Counted from the first letter of the stretch, positions 52,069 to 61,305 are shown. The stretch: 64,000 nucleotides of DNA from Ancalomicrobiaceae bacterium S20 (GCA_040269895.1 CP158568.1:310001-374000); one strand, 5' to 3'. The notes: generated from the sequence alone by a model not told the origin. Numbers and translations: made by a program.

Positions 52069-53874
52069 ATGATCAACACGCGCATTCTTTCGGCTCTGTT
52101 CGGGTCGGCTGCGCTCGTCACGCCGGTTCTGGCGAACGACGAGGTCAGCAAGCTGACGGCGGATCCGAACCAGTGGGTCCTGCAGACCGGCGACTACGCC
52201 AACACCCGTCACTCGAAGCTCAGCCAGATCAACAAGGACAACGTTGGCAAGCTTCAGGTGGCCTGGACCTTCTCGACCGGCGTTCTGCGCGGTCACGAGG
52301 GCTCCCCGCTGGTGGTCGGCGACGTGATGTACGTCCACACGCCGTTCCCGAACATCGTCTATGCGCTCGACCTGAACAACGACGGCCGCATCCTCTGGCA
52401 GTACACGCCGAAGCAGGATCCGTCGGTCATCCCGGTCATGTGCTGCGACACCGTCAACCGCGGCCTCGCCTACGCCGACGGCAAGATCTTCCTGCACCAG
52501 GCCGACACCACGGTCGTCGCGCTCGACGCCAAGTCCGGCAAGGAAGTGTGGAAGGTCGTCAACGGCGATCCGAAGCGCGGCGAGACCAACACCGCGACCG
52601 TTCTCCCGGTCAAGGACAAGGTCATCGTCGGCATCTCGGGTGGTGAGTTCGGCGTGCAGTGCCATGTCACCGCCTACGACATGAAGACCGGCAAGAAGGT
52701 GTGGCGCGGCTATTCGGTCGGCCCCGACGATCAGATCCTGGTCGACGGCGAGAAGACCACCAGCCTCGGCAAGCCGGTCGGCAAGGACTCCTCGATCAAG
52801 ACCTGGCAGGGCGACCAGTGGAAGACCGGTGGCGGCTGCACCTGGGGTTGGTATTCGTACGATCCCAAGCTGAACCTGGTCTACTACGGCTCGGGCAACC
52901 CCTCGACCTGGAACCCGAAGCAGCGTCCGGGCGACAACAAGTGGTCGATGACCATTTGGGCGCGTGACGCCGACACGGGCATGGCCAAGTGGGTCTACCA
53001 GATGACCCCGCACGACGAGTGGGACTTCGACGGCATCAACGAAATGATCCTCACGGATCAGGAAGTTGGTGGCAAGATGACCCCGCTGCTGACGCACTTC
53101 GACCGTAACGGCCTCGGCTACACGCTGAACCGCGAGACGGGCGATCTGGTCGTGGCCGAGAAGTTCGATCCGGCGGTCAACTGGACGACCGGCGTCGACA
53201 TGAAGAAGGACAGCCCGACCTACGGCCGTCCGGCGGTCGTCGCCAAGTACTCGACCGAGCAGAACGGCGAAGACGTCAACACCAAGGGCGTCTGCCCGGC
53301 GGCTCTGGGCTCCAAGGACCAGCAGCCGGCGGCCTACTCGCCGAAGACCAAGCTCTTCTACGTCCCGACCAACCACGTCTGCATGGACTACGAGCCGTTC
53401 CGCGTCTCGTACACCCCGGGCCAGCCGTTCGTCGGTGCCACCCTCTCGATGTATCCGGCCCCGAACAGCCACGGCGGCATGGGTAACTTCATCGCGTGGG
53501 ACGGCGTGAAGGGCAAGATCGTCTGGTCGCTGCCGGAGCAGTTCTCGGTGTGGTCGGGCGCTCTGTCGACCGATGGCGACATCGTCTTCTACGGCACCCT
53601 CGAGGGCTACCTGAAGGCGGTCGACGCCGCGACGGGCAAGGAACTCTACAAGTTCAAGACCCCGTCGGGCATCATCGGCAACGTGATGACCTACAGCCAC
53701 AAGGGCAAGCAGTACGTCGCCATCCTGTCGGGTGTCGGCGGCTGGGCGGGCATCGGCCTCGCGGCCGGCCTGACCGACCCGAACGCCGGTCTCGGCGCCG
53801 TCGGCGGCTACGCCGGCCTCAAGAGCTACACGGCTCTCGGCGGCCAGCTGACCGTCTTCACCCTGCCGAACTGA
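52069..53874 (+). CDS. xoxF: Lanthanide-dependent methanol dehydrogenase XoxF
   Basis: A 601-residue periplasmic PQQ dehydrogenase (signal peptide [17 protein letters not shown]) with eight beta-propeller blades. It oxidises methanol to formaldehyde or formate and passes electrons to XoxG. The adjacent-cysteine disulfide is Cys125-Cys126 in VMCCDTV. The motif [11 protein letters not shown] has the catalytic Asp319 and the additional Asp321, which coordinates a lanthanide; calcium enzymes (MxaF) have Ala there. Codon use is strongly biased and the ribosome site GGAGGA is good, consistent with high expression. Followed by a strong terminator. Confidence 0.97.
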   Translation: MINTRILSALFGSAALVTPVLANDEVSKLTADPNQWVLQTGDYANTRHSKLSQINKDNVGKLQVAWTFSTGVLRGHEGSPLVVGDVMYVHTPFPNIVYALDLNNDGRILWQYTPKQDPSVIPVMCCDTVNRGLAYADGKIFLHQADTTVVALDAKSGKEVWKVVNGDPKRGETNTATVLPVKDKVIVGISGGEFGVQCHVTAYDMKTGKKVWRGYSVGPDDQILVDGEKTTSLGKPVGKDSSIKTWQGDQWKTGGGCTWGWYSYDPKLNLVYYGSGNPSTWNPKQRPGDNKWSMTIWARDADTGMAKWVYQMTPHDEWDFDGINEMILTDQEVGGKMTPLLTHFDRNGLGYTLNRETGDLVVAEKFDPAVNWTTGVDMKKDSPTYGRPAVVAKYSTEQNGEDVNTKGVCPAALGSKDQQPAAYSPKTKLFYVPTNHVCMDYEPFRVSYTPGQPFVGATLSMYPAPNSHGGMGNFIAWDGVKGKIVWSLPEQFSVWSGALSTDGDIVFYGTLEGYLKAVDAATGKELYKFKTPSGIIGNVMTYSHKGKQYVAILSGVGGWAGIGLAAGLTDPNAGLGAVGGYAGLKSYTALGGQLTVFTLPN

Positions 53875-53892
53875 TCGCAGGAACCAACGTCG

Positions 53893-53920
53893 CGCGCGGC
53901 CCCCAAAGGGCCGCGCGTTT
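53893..53920 (+). terminator. Terminator after xoxF
   Basis: A 10-bp stem (CGCGCGGCCC / GGGCCGCGCG) with a 5-nt loop and TTT, 19 bp past the xoxF stop. Confidence 0.85.
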
Positions 53921-54118
53921 CGTCTTGAAGCCGGGCACGATCGACGTGCACGGAAATGTGACGTCCAGGAGCCGGCAAGGTCCGGACGCCCGAATGCGCA
54001 GCCATCGGCGCCGAAAGGCGGGTTCGACCAATTGTCTAGCCCGCTCCGAGAGGCTCGGACGTAAGCATTTCCGCGGTCTTTACGCCCCGATCGCGAGTCC
54101 GTGTGACATGCGACAAAG

Positions 54119-54154
54119 AGGCCCGGCTCAAGTGCTGTTGACGCCGGGCCTTTT
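54119..54154 (+). terminator. Second terminator between xoxF and xoxG
   Basis: AGGCCCGGC / GCCGGGCCT stem with a 15-nt loop and TTTT, 76 bp before xoxG. The gap 53875-54229 has no gene. It could be an attenuator of xoxG. Confidence 0.7.
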
Positions 54155-54229
54155 GCTGCTAAATCCAGTCGAGGGGAAGCAAAATCAACGAGCGATCGTG
54201 ACATCGATCGTCCGGGAGGAAATCCAGCC

Positions 54230-54739
54230 ATGAACATCGCGAAGCGCGGCCGTCTTATCGTCTTCTTAGGTACTGTGTTGGCCGCCGCCAACGTCTATGC
54301 CGGACCGGCCGTGAAGGTCGAAGAGGGCAAATACCTCGACAAGGATGGCAATCCGACCTACAACAAGAAGGAAGACGGTACCTGGGATTGGTACACGTTC
54401 TCCGGGTTCCGGCGCTATCATTCCGAGTGCCACGTCTGCCACGGTCCGGAAGCCGCCGGCTCGACCTACGCACCGGCGCTGGCCGACAGCCTGAAGACGA
54501 TGACCTACGACCAGTTCGTGGAGACCGTCGTGAACGGCCGCACCGTGCACACCGCGGAGAAGGAGAGCGTCATGCCCGCGCTCGGCACCAACCGCAACGT
54601 GATGTGCTACCTCGACGACATCTACGTCTACATCAAGGCTCGTGCCGATGGCGCGATCCCGCGCGGCGAGCGCCCGGAGAAGCACGAGACCAAGCTGGAC
54701 TCGATCCGGACGGCCGAAAACCAGTGCATGGGGTTCTGA
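54230..54739 (+). CDS. xoxG: Cytochrome c electron acceptor of XoxF (XoxG)
   Basis: A 169-residue periplasmic cytochrome c with signal peptide (IVFLGTVLAAANVYA) and one heme site CHVCH (Cys67, Cys70, His71). Two further cysteines (Cys126 in NVMCYLDD and the last in NQCMGF) fit the four-cysteine methanol-metabolism cytochrome family. It accepts electrons from XoxF. A GGGAGGA ribosome site precedes ATG 54230. xoxJ begins 1 bp after its stop. Confidence 0.92.
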   Translation: MNIAKRGRLIVFLGTVLAAANVYAGPAVKVEEGKYLDKDGNPTYNKKEDGTWDWYTFSGFRRYHSECHVCHGPEAAGSTYAPALADSLKTMTYDQFVETVVNGRTVHTAEKESVMPALGTNRNVMCYLDDIYVYIKARADGAIPRGERPEKHETKLDSIRTAENQCMGF

Positions 54740-54740
54740 G

Positions 54741-55583
54741 ATGAACCGGGCTCCGACCACCGTTCGGGCCCTGGTCCTCGCGATCGCGGTGGCCGCCGGC
54801 TTCGGCCCGGCCGCCGCGCAATATCGGGCGGCCGTCGTTTCCAACGAGGTCTTCCGAGTTTGCGCGGATCCGTCGAACCTGCCGTTTTCCAACAAGGACG
54901 GCCAGGGGTTCGAGAACAAGATCGCCGAGCTGATCGCCGCGGAGCTCAAGCTGCCGCTGCAGTATTTCTGGATGCCGTCGGGCCCCGGCTTCATCCGCAA
55001 CACGCTCGGCACGAAGCTCTGCGACGTCGTGATCGGCTATGCCGCCGGCGCCGAGATCGTCCAGAATACCAATCCGTATTACCGCTCCGCCTTCGTGTTG
55101 ATCACGAAGAAGGACAGCCCGCTCGCCGATGTCACGACGCTGGCGGATCCGCGGCTCAAGGACAAGCGGATCGGTATCATCGCCGGCACGCCGCCGTCCG
55201 ACTACGTGCTCAAGTACGGTCTGATGGGCAAGGCCAAGCCCTATGCCCTGATCGTCGATCGCCGCTACGATTCACCTGCCGAACAGATGCTGGCCGACAT
55301 CGCCAAGGGCGATATCGACGCCGGCGTGCTGTGGGGGCCGATCGGCGGCTATTTTGCGACGAAGGCCTCCGTGCCGATGGTCGTGACGCCGCTGGTCAAG
55401 GACAAGGACGGCCCGCCGATGGCCTTCCGCATCACCTTCGGCACCCGCTTCGGCGAGAGCGAGTGGAAGCATCGGCTCAACGACGTGATCAAGGCGCGGC
55501 AGAACGACATCGACAAGGTGCTGGTGTCGTTCGGGGTGCCGATCCTCGACGAGAGCGATCGGCCGATCACGCCGAAGCCATGA
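54741..55583 (+). CDS. xoxJ: Quinoprotein dehydrogenase-associated periplasmic binding protein (XoxJ)
   Basis: A 280-residue secreted protein of the extracellular solute-binding fold, MoxJ/XoxJ type. Signal peptide ALVLAIAVAAGFGPAAA; first conserved block VFRVCADPSNLPFSNKDGQG, then LCDVVIGYAAGAEIVQNTNPY. XoxJ is thought to help XoxF assembly or activation, not transport. ATG 54741 directly follows xoxG, so translation is likely coupled. Confidence 0.92.
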   Translation: MNRAPTTVRALVLAIAVAAGFGPAAAQYRAAVVSNEVFRVCADPSNLPFSNKDGQGFENKIAELIAAELKLPLQYFWMPSGPGFIRNTLGTKLCDVVIGYAAGAEIVQNTNPYYRSAFVLITKKDSPLADVTTLADPRLKDKRIGIIAGTPPSDYVLKYGLMGKAKPYALIVDRRYDSPAEQMLADIAKGDIDAGVLWGPIGGYFATKASVPMVVTPLVKDKDGPPMAFRITFGTRFGESEWKHRLNDVIKARQNDIDKVLVSFGVPILDESDRPITPKP

Positions 55584-55777
55584 CGCCCGGACGACGGGGC
55601 GCCCCTGAGCGCCCCGTCAGGTTCGAGGTCCGCCCCGGGCTCGGACGAATGCGCATCGCACCGACATGCGCCGGGCTGGTGGCCTGGGCGGGGGGCATGG
55701 CGGGCGAACCGGAGACGGCATGAACCAGAACGCGAACGACCGGGGCGTGCCGGTACCGGGACCCCCTCCGCAGGGCC

Positions 55778-56341
55778 TTGCATCCCGTCGCGGCCGCGAT
55801 GATCGGCCTCGCGGTCCTCTTCGGCGGCGGGATCACGACCGCGGGTCGTGCCGCGGAGACGCATCCGATCGACGAGCCGGCCGGCTATCGGATGGATGAT
55901 TACCGATCGCCGACGCCGGCGACGCTCTCGGGCGCGCGGGTGGTCGATACCGACGCGGCCTATGCGCTGTGGAGCGAGGGCAAGGCGGCCTTCATCGACG
56001 TGTTGCCGCGGCCGCCGAAGCCGGCCAACCTGCCGGCGGGCACCGTCTGGCGGGATAAGCCGCGCAGCGACATTCCGAAGAGCATCTGGCTGCCGAATGT
56101 CGGCTACGGTGGCCTCGCGCCCGAGACCGAGGCCTATTTCCGCAAGGGCCTCGAACAGGCCTCCGGCGGAGACAAGAGCCGCACTCTGGTGTTCTACTGC
56201 CTGCGCGACTGCTGGATGTCCTGGAACGCTGCCAAGCGCGCGCTGACCTACGGCTACACCTCCGTCGTCTGGTATCCGGAGGGCACCGACGGCTGGGCGG
56301 AGTTCAACTGGCCGCTGGCGCCGGTCGAGCCGGCGCCCTGA
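55778..56341 (+). CDS. PQQ-catabolism-associated CXXCW-family protein
   Basis: A periplasmic rhodanese-like protein with the motif FYCLRDCWMSW (Cys141 and Cys145, three residues apart, then Trp). Proteins of this type occur only with PQQ alcohol dehydrogenases and may carry sulfur or redox equivalents. The frame as written starts at TTG 55778; its signal peptide lacks the usual positive charges. If the five Cs at 55762-55766 were four, an ATG at 55720 with GGAGA upstream would give a better start through VPVPGPLRRALHPVAAAM. So the 5' end may hold a sequencing error. Confidence 0.8.
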   Translation: MHPVAAAMIGLAVLFGGGITTAGRAAETHPIDEPAGYRMDDYRSPTPATLSGARVVDTDAAYALWSEGKAAFIDVLPRPPKPANLPAGTVWRDKPRSDIPKSIWLPNVGYGGLAPETEAYFRKGLEQASGGDKSRTLVFYCLRDCWMSWNAAKRALTYGYTSVVWYPEGTDGWAEFNWPLAPVEPAP

Positions 56342-56405
56342 GAGGCAGTCGGCCGGTTGTTCTTGTTCATGCTGTTGCCGGCGTTCTGACAGCCTGCGCC
56401 CGCGC

Positions 56406-56957
56406 TCAATCCAGCCGCACGATCCCTTCATGCCCCATCGCGGCCGCGGCATCGGCGACGCGGGTGCCGCGGATGACCAGATCCGGAGCGATCTCGGCGA
56501 GCGGCAGAAGCACGAAGGCGCGCTCCAGCATGTAGGGGTGCGGGATGGTCAGGGTCGGGCTGGCCAGGGTCAGGACCGGCTGGGCAGGAGCCGGCTGGGT
56601 AGGAGCCGGCCGGGCGCCCTCGGGCGGGGCGTCGGCGCCGGGCGCGGCGGTATCCTCATAGGCGAGCACGTCGATGTCGATGACGCGCGGGCCCCATTTC
56701 TCCAGCCGGCGGCGGCCGAGATCGGCCTCGACCTTCAGACAGAGCGCCAGCAATGCCTCCGGATCGAGCTCGGTCTCGACGATGGCGCAGAGGTTGACGA
56801 AGGCGGGCTGGTCGAGCTTGCCCCAGGGCGGGGTCTCGTAGTCGGCCGAGCGGGCGATCACCCGCGCGCCGCTGGTGTCGAGTCGTGCCAGCGCCTCGCG
56901 CAGGGTCGCGCGGACGTCGCCGATGTTGCCGCCGAGGCCGAGATAGGCGCGCGCCAT
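56406..56957 (-). CDS. folK: HPPK, 2-amino-4-hydroxy-6-hydroxymethyldihydropteridine diphosphokinase
   Basis: A 183-residue folate enzyme that pyrophosphorylates the pterin alcohol. Conserved: YLGLGGNIGDVRATLREAL, SADYETPPWGKLDQPAFVN, and RWGPRVIDIDVLAYED-type RKWGPRVIDIDVLAY. Residues 110-135 contain a Pro/Ala/Thr-rich insert encoded by a 15-bp tandem repeat. It is 3 bp after folB, ending a folP-folB-folK operon. Confidence 0.94.
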   Translation of the reverse strand: MARAYLGLGGNIGDVRATLREALARLDTSGARVIARSADYETPPWGKLDQPAFVNLCAIVETELDPEALLALCLKVEADLGRRRLEKWGPRVIDIDVLAYEDTAAPGADAPPEGARPAPTQPAPAQPVLTLASPTLTIPHPYMLERAFVLLPLAEIAPDLVIRGTRVADAAAAMGHEGIVRLD

Positions 56958-56960
56958 GGT

Positions 56961-57359
56961 TCAGGCCCCGTGCCCGGCGTCCGCAAGTCCAGGCGGCGCG
57001 CGGCGGCGATCGATCTCGATGGCGATGCCGTCGAGAACGGTCGGGATCGGCGCCGCCGGCTTGTCGACCCGCACGATCACCTGCTCGATCGCCGGGAAGC
57101 GCGCCAGGATCTCGGCTGCGATGGTCTCGGCCAGCGCCTCGATCAGGTGGAAGCGCTTGTCGGTCGAGGCTTTCACGACGATGTCGGCGAGCTGGTCGTA
57201 GGAGACGGTGCGCTCCCATTCGTCGGTCGTGCCGGCCGGCTTCAGGTCGAGCCGGCAGTCGAGCGAGATGTAGAAGCGCTGGCCGAGCTTCTCCTCCTCG
57301 GGAAACACGCCATGATAGGCATAGGTCGCGATGCGGGTCAGCAGGATGCGGTCGGTCAC
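56961..57359 (-). CDS. folB: Dihydroneopterin aldolase
   Basis: A 132-residue aldolase with the FolB pattern: YAYHGVFPEEEKLGQRFYI, VSYDQLADIVVKAST and FHLIEALAETIAAEIL, then VIVRVDKPAAPIP. It makes the pterin alcohol for FolK. GTG 57359 overlaps the folP stop by 2 bp, so it is translationally coupled. The C-terminus runs to 56961. Confidence 0.94.
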   Translation of the reverse strand: MTDRILLTRIATYAYHGVFPEEEKLGQRFYISLDCRLDLKPAGTTDEWERTVSYDQLADIVVKASTDKRFHLIEALAETIAAEILARFPAIEQVIVRVDKPAAPIPTVLDGIAIEIDRRRAPPGLADAGHGA

Positions 57360-58211
57360 GGGCGGCCTCTCAGGATCGCGTCGGCGACGCGCACGGCTTC
57401 GACATGGGCGAGTACGTCGTGGACGCGGACGATGTCGGCGCCGAGCGTCACCGTCACGACGTTGGAGGCGATGGTGCCGAACAGGCGCTCGTTCGGGCCG
57501 CGGTCGAGCAGGCGACCGATCAGCGACTTCCGCGAGGTTCCGATCAGCACGCGGAAGCCGAGTTTCTTCAAGTCGGGGGTCACCTTGAGCGCGGTCAGGT
57601 TCTGCTCGATCGTCTTGCCGAAGCCGATGCCGGGATCGACGATGATGTGGTCGCGCGGAATGCCGGCGCGCGTGGCGATCTCGGCCGAGCGCTCGAAGAA
57701 GGCGGTCATGTCGGCGAGGATGTCGAGCTCGGGCACGACCTCGGTGCGATTGTGCATGACGACGACCGGCGCGCCGAAATCGGCGGCGACCCGCGCGATG
57801 TCGGGTTCGCGCTGCAGACCCCAGACGTCGTTGACGATTTTGGCTCCGGCTTCGAGCGCGCGGCGCGCGGTCGCGGCCTTGTAGGTGTCGATCGAGATCG
57901 GCGTCGCGGTCTGTTTCGCCAGCCGCTCGATCACCGGCACGACGCGGGCGATCTCCTCCTCGGCCGAGACCTCGCTCGAGCCGGGCCTCGTCGACTCGCC
58001 GCCGACGTCGAGGATGTCGGCGCCCTCGGCGACCATCTCGGCGGCGTGGCCGAGCGCGGCCTCGAAGCGCGTTGAAACGGCCGCCGTCGGAGAAGCTGTC
58101 GGGCGTCATGTTGAGGATGCCCATGACCAGCGTGCGGGCGCCGATCGCCGGCAGGGCCGCGATGGAGGCTGCGCCGGCTCCGGCCTGAGTGTCGGGCGTG
58201 CCCGTCGCCAT
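57356..58211 (-). pseudogene. folP: Dihydropteroate synthase FolP, frameshifted
   Basis: About 285 residues if restored. From ATG 58211 the frame reads TLVMGILNMTPDSFSDGG, the pterin-binding start of FolP, then breaks after GRFNA. The rest, in another frame, resumes as FEAALGHAAEMVAEGADILD and continues VGGESTRPGSS to LRGRP at 57356. Removing one base near 58067-58073 joins the two. The conserved NDVWG and DPGIGFGKT blocks are intact. FolP is essential in most bacteria, so the shift is probably an error in the sequence. Confidence 0.85.
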
Positions 58212-58424
58212 TCTGGTTCGATCCTCTGCCTGCGCGCGGACGCGCGGCTGCGCCGGTGCGTCGGTATGATCCCGTGGAGGCTATACCCCGTCCGGGGGCG
58301 CGTCGACAGACCCGCGATGCCGCAGTCCACGGCCGCACTTCTGCCGCAGGTGGATCACCGAAACGGGAATCCCCTGGCGGCAAGAAAAAGCGTAATATGT
58401 CGGCAAAAGAATTCCGGGAGTGAA

Positions 58425-59288
58425 ATGGCCATGATCAATTGCAGCCGCCTCGATCGCCGCCGGTTCCATCGCCGCCAGTTCGATCGCCGCCAGTTCCTGG
58501 GGCTCGCCGCCCTGTTCGCAGCCACGACCGCCTTGGTCCTGCCTGTCACGTCGCTGCCCGCCCATGCGGCGGAAGACGAGGCGACGTGGGCCTCGCTTAA
58601 GCCGGACGTGTTCGGCTCGCGCACGATCGAGGACGGCGCCGGTGTGATCAAGCTCGACGCTCCCTATCGCGCCGAAGACGCCGCGATCGTGCCGATCGGC
58701 TTCGAGGCGGGTCTCGCGGATGGGCGTACGATCAAAGCCGTGACTGTGATCGTCGATGAGAACCCGTCGCCGGTGGTCGCGACGTTCCGCTTCGGCGAAG
58801 GACGCAAGACGGTCGGTCTGTCGACCCGCGTGCGTGTCAACAGCTATTCCTATGTCCGTGCGGTTGCCGAGGCGAGCGACGGCAAGCTCTACATGACCAA
58901 GGCCTTCGTGAAGGCGTCCGGCGGCTGCTCGGCGCCGGCCGGCAAGGATCCGGAGGAAGCCGCGGCCAATGTCGGCAAGATGCGGATGGCGACCTTCGAC
59001 AAGGACGGCCGCCGCGAGGCGCAGGTGCAGCTGCGCCACCCGAACAATTCGGGTCTGCAGTCCGATCCGGTGACGCATCTGTTCATTCCGGCCTGGTTCG
59101 TGCGCGATCTGGAAGTCCGCCAGGGCGACAAGACGGTGATGTCCATGCAGGGCGGCATCTCGATCAGCGAGGACCCGACCATCCGCTTCACCGTCGCGCC
59201 GGGTGGCGCCGGACCCTACGAGGTCAAGGCGATCGACACCGAGAACCGCGAGTTCAAGGGCACGTTCGAGCCGAAGCCGGCGAGCTGA
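58425..59288 (+). CDS. Quinoprotein dehydrogenase-associated SoxYZ-like carrier
   Basis: A 287-residue exported fusion of SoxY-like (residues 55-175) and SoxZ-like (185-285) domains. The carrier cysteine is Cys168 in ASGGCSAPAG, equivalent to the swinging SoxY cysteine. The signal is Tat-like (DRRQFLGLAALFAATTA), and the RR-x-F unit is present three times in a 15-bp repeat. Partner of the metallohydrolase and CXXCW protein. ATG 58425 follows GGGAG. It is convergent with a LysR gene, 35 bp overlapping. Confidence 0.9.
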   Translation: MAMINCSRLDRRRFHRRQFDRRQFLGLAALFAATTALVLPVTSLPAHAAEDEATWASLKPDVFGSRTIEDGAGVIKLDAPYRAEDAAIVPIGFEAGLADGRTIKAVTVIVDENPSPVVATFRFGEGRKTVGLSTRVRVNSYSYVRAVAEASDGKLYMTKAFVKASGGCSAPAGKDPEEAAANVGKMRMATFDKDGRREAQVQLRHPNNSGLQSDPVTHLFIPAWFVRDLEVRQGDKTVMSMQGGISISEDPTIRFTVAPGGAGPYEVKAIDTENREFKGTFEPKPAS

Positions 59289-60123
59289 CGGCGAAGGCCG
59301 CGCGCAGGCGATCCATGACGACACGGATGCGCGCGGCCGTCTTCAGATCGGTGTGGACGACCAGCCAGATGTCGAGCGCGAAGGGCGGCGCGCCGGTCTC
59401 GACCGCGACGAGGCCGGTCGTGTCGTCGATCAGGAAATCGGGCACGAGCGCGAGGCCGGCGCCGGCGAGAGCGGCGGCCCGGTGGATCTCCGAGGTCGAG
59501 CCGACGAAGCCGATCGGGCGACCGGCGGCGACCGTCTCGATATGGCGTTGCTGCGCCGAGTGATCGTCGCGGCCGACGAAGCGCCAGGCTTCGGCCGGTG
59601 TGCGGGCGAGATAGTCTGGCGAGGCATAGAACCGGAACGGCATTGCGCCGAGGCGCGTGACGGTCAGGTCGCCGACGACCGGCCGGGTCAGCCGCACCGC
59701 CAGATCGGCCTCGCGGCGATCGAGCGAAATGGTCCTGGTTTCGCCGATCAGGCGGATCGTCAGCGCCGGGTGTTCGCGCCCGAGTGCCGCGAGCGGCGCC
59801 GTGAGCATCGCCGCGGCGAGGGCCGGCGGGGCGCTGATCGTCACCTCGCCGCTCAATTCGCCCGAGGCGCCGGCTGCGATGCGCTCCATGCCGCGCGCCG
59901 CCGCCTCCATCGCGCCGGCGAGGCCGGCGATCCGCTCTCCCTCGGCCGTCAGCGCGATCCGACGGCCGCGCCGGTCGATCAGCTTTAGCGAAAGCTCCTG
60001 CTCCAGCGCCGCGACCCGGCGCGCGACGGTCGCGTGATCGACGCCGAGCGCGCGGGCGGCGGCCGAAAGCGAGCCGCCAGCGGCGAGGGCGGCCAGATGC
60101 CGGATGTTCTCCCAATCTGGCAT
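59254..60123 (-). CDS. LysR-family transcriptional regulator
   Basis: A 289-residue regulator: HTH in IRHLAALAAGGSLSAAARALGV, then DHATVARRVAALEQEL; effector domain follows. ATG 60123 (MPDWENIRHL) is the typical beginning. Divergent from the quinone oxidoreductase gene, its likely target, with an inverted repeat at its own start codon. Its 3' end overlaps the SoxYZ-like gene by 35 bp. Confidence 0.9.
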   Translation of the reverse strand: MPDWENIRHLAALAAGGSLSAAARALGVDHATVARRVAALEQELSLKLIDRRGRRIALTAEGERIAGLAGAMEAAARGMERIAAGASGELSGEVTISAPPALAAAMLTAPLAALGREHPALTIRLIGETRTISLDRREADLAVRLTRPVVGDLTVTRLGAMPFRFYASPDYLARTPAEAWRFVGRDDHSAQQRHIETVAAGRPIGFVGSTSEIHRAAALAGAGLALVPDFLIDDTTGLVAVETGAPPFALDIWLVVHTDLKTAARIRVVMDRLRAAFAVSSPASARTCP

Positions 60124-60140
60124 TGTGCAAAATCTCACAA
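60123..60140. promoter_or_regulatory. Inverted repeat TTGTG-N8-CACAA at the LysR start
   Basis: A LysR-type T-N11-A-like palindrome that overlaps the LysR start codon and lies in the divergent gap. Consistent with autorepression and control of the quinone oxidoreductase. Confidence 0.5.
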
Positions 60141-60279
60141 GTGATGCCGATTTATAGGGAATTTTCTCGGTATAGGTCCAGAGCGATTGTCCCTCCCGTC
60201 GCCGCGCCCGAGCCCCCGCTCGGCGGCCCACGCGCGGCCCCCTGCCTGCGCAGCGGGCTTAAGTCCTGAGGAGATGATC

Positions 60280-61305
60280 ATGTCGGAAGAGCGTATGACT
60301 GCCGCGCCCGCGCCCGCGCCCGCGCCCGCGATCGGCGCCGGCCTCGAGGTTCGGATCGCGCGCTTCGGCGATCCGTCGGTGTTCGAAATCGGACCGGCCA
60401 CGGTCGCCGCGCCCGGCCCGGGCGAAATCCTGCTCCGGCAGGACTCGATCGGGGTGAACTTCATCGACGTCTATCACCGCGCAGGCCTCTATGCCTTGCC
60501 GATGCCGGCCGTCATCGGCGTCGAAGGTGCGGGCGTGGTCGAAGCCGTCGGCGCGGATGTGACGACTGTCGCGATCGGCGATCGGGTCGTCTACGGCGGC
60601 GCGGTCGGCGGCTACGCGACCCGACGCCTGTTGCCGGCGTGGCGTGCCGTGCGGCTGCCCGACGCGGTGTCGGCGGAGGCTGCGGCCGCGCTGTGGCTGA
60701 AGGGACTGACCGCGCACATGCTGCTGACGCGGACTTGTTCCGTCGGGCCTGGCACGGTCCTGCTCGTCCATGCGGCGGCCGGCGGCCTCGGCGCGGTGCT
60801 GGTGCGCTGGGCGAAGCGGCTCGGCGCGACGGTGATCGGCACGGTCGGCTCCGAGGCCAAGGCGGAGATCGCGCGCGGTCTGGGTGCGGACCAGGTCGTC
60901 GTCGGTCGGGATGCCGATTTCGCGACCGCGGTGCGGGCGGCGACGAATGGTCTGGGCGCGGACTATGCCATCGACGGCATCGGCGGCGCGACGCTGCTCA
61001 GGACCTTCGACGCCGTCCGGAAATTCGGCACGGTGGCGAGCGTCGGGCAGGCGGCGGGGCCGATCCCGCCGATCCGGGTCGAGGAGATCGGACCGATGCG
61101 GTCGCTGTCGCTCGCGCGTCCGAGTGTCATGGCCTATGCGGCGGACGAGGCGACCTATCGTCGGGCGTCGGCGGACCTGCTCGCCGCGATGGCCGAAGGC
61201 ATCATGGCGGAGATCGGGGCGCGCTATCCGCTCGCGGAGGCCGCGCGGGCCCATGCCGATCTGGAGGCGGGCCGGACCGTCGGCAGCGTGATCCTGCTGC
61301 CCTGA
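60280..61305 (+). CDS. Quinone oxidoreductase (zinc-free MDR family)
   Basis: A 341-residue NADPH:quinone reductase of the QorA type: SIGVNFIDVYHRAGLY, GVEGAGVVEAVGADV, and the NADPH motif HAAAGGLGAVLVRWAKRLGA. No zinc ligands of alcohol dehydrogenases are seen. The first 20 residues include a repeated Ala-Pro run from a GCGCCC repeat. ATG 60280 has GAGGAG at 7 nt. Divergent from LysR. Confidence 0.92.
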   Translation: MSEERMTAAPAPAPAPAIGAGLEVRIARFGDPSVFEIGPATVAAPGPGEILLRQDSIGVNFIDVYHRAGLYALPMPAVIGVEGAGVVEAVGADVTTVAIGDRVVYGGAVGGYATRRLLPAWRAVRLPDAVSAEAAAALWLKGLTAHMLLTRTCSVGPGTVLLVHAAAGGLGAVLVRWAKRLGATVIGTVGSEAKAEIARGLGADQVVVGRDADFATAVRAATNGLGADYAIDGIGGATLLRTFDAVRKFGTVASVGQAAGPIPPIRVEEIGPMRSLSLARPSVMAYAADEATYRRASADLLAAMAEGIMAEIGARYPLAEAARAHADLEAGRTVGSVILLP

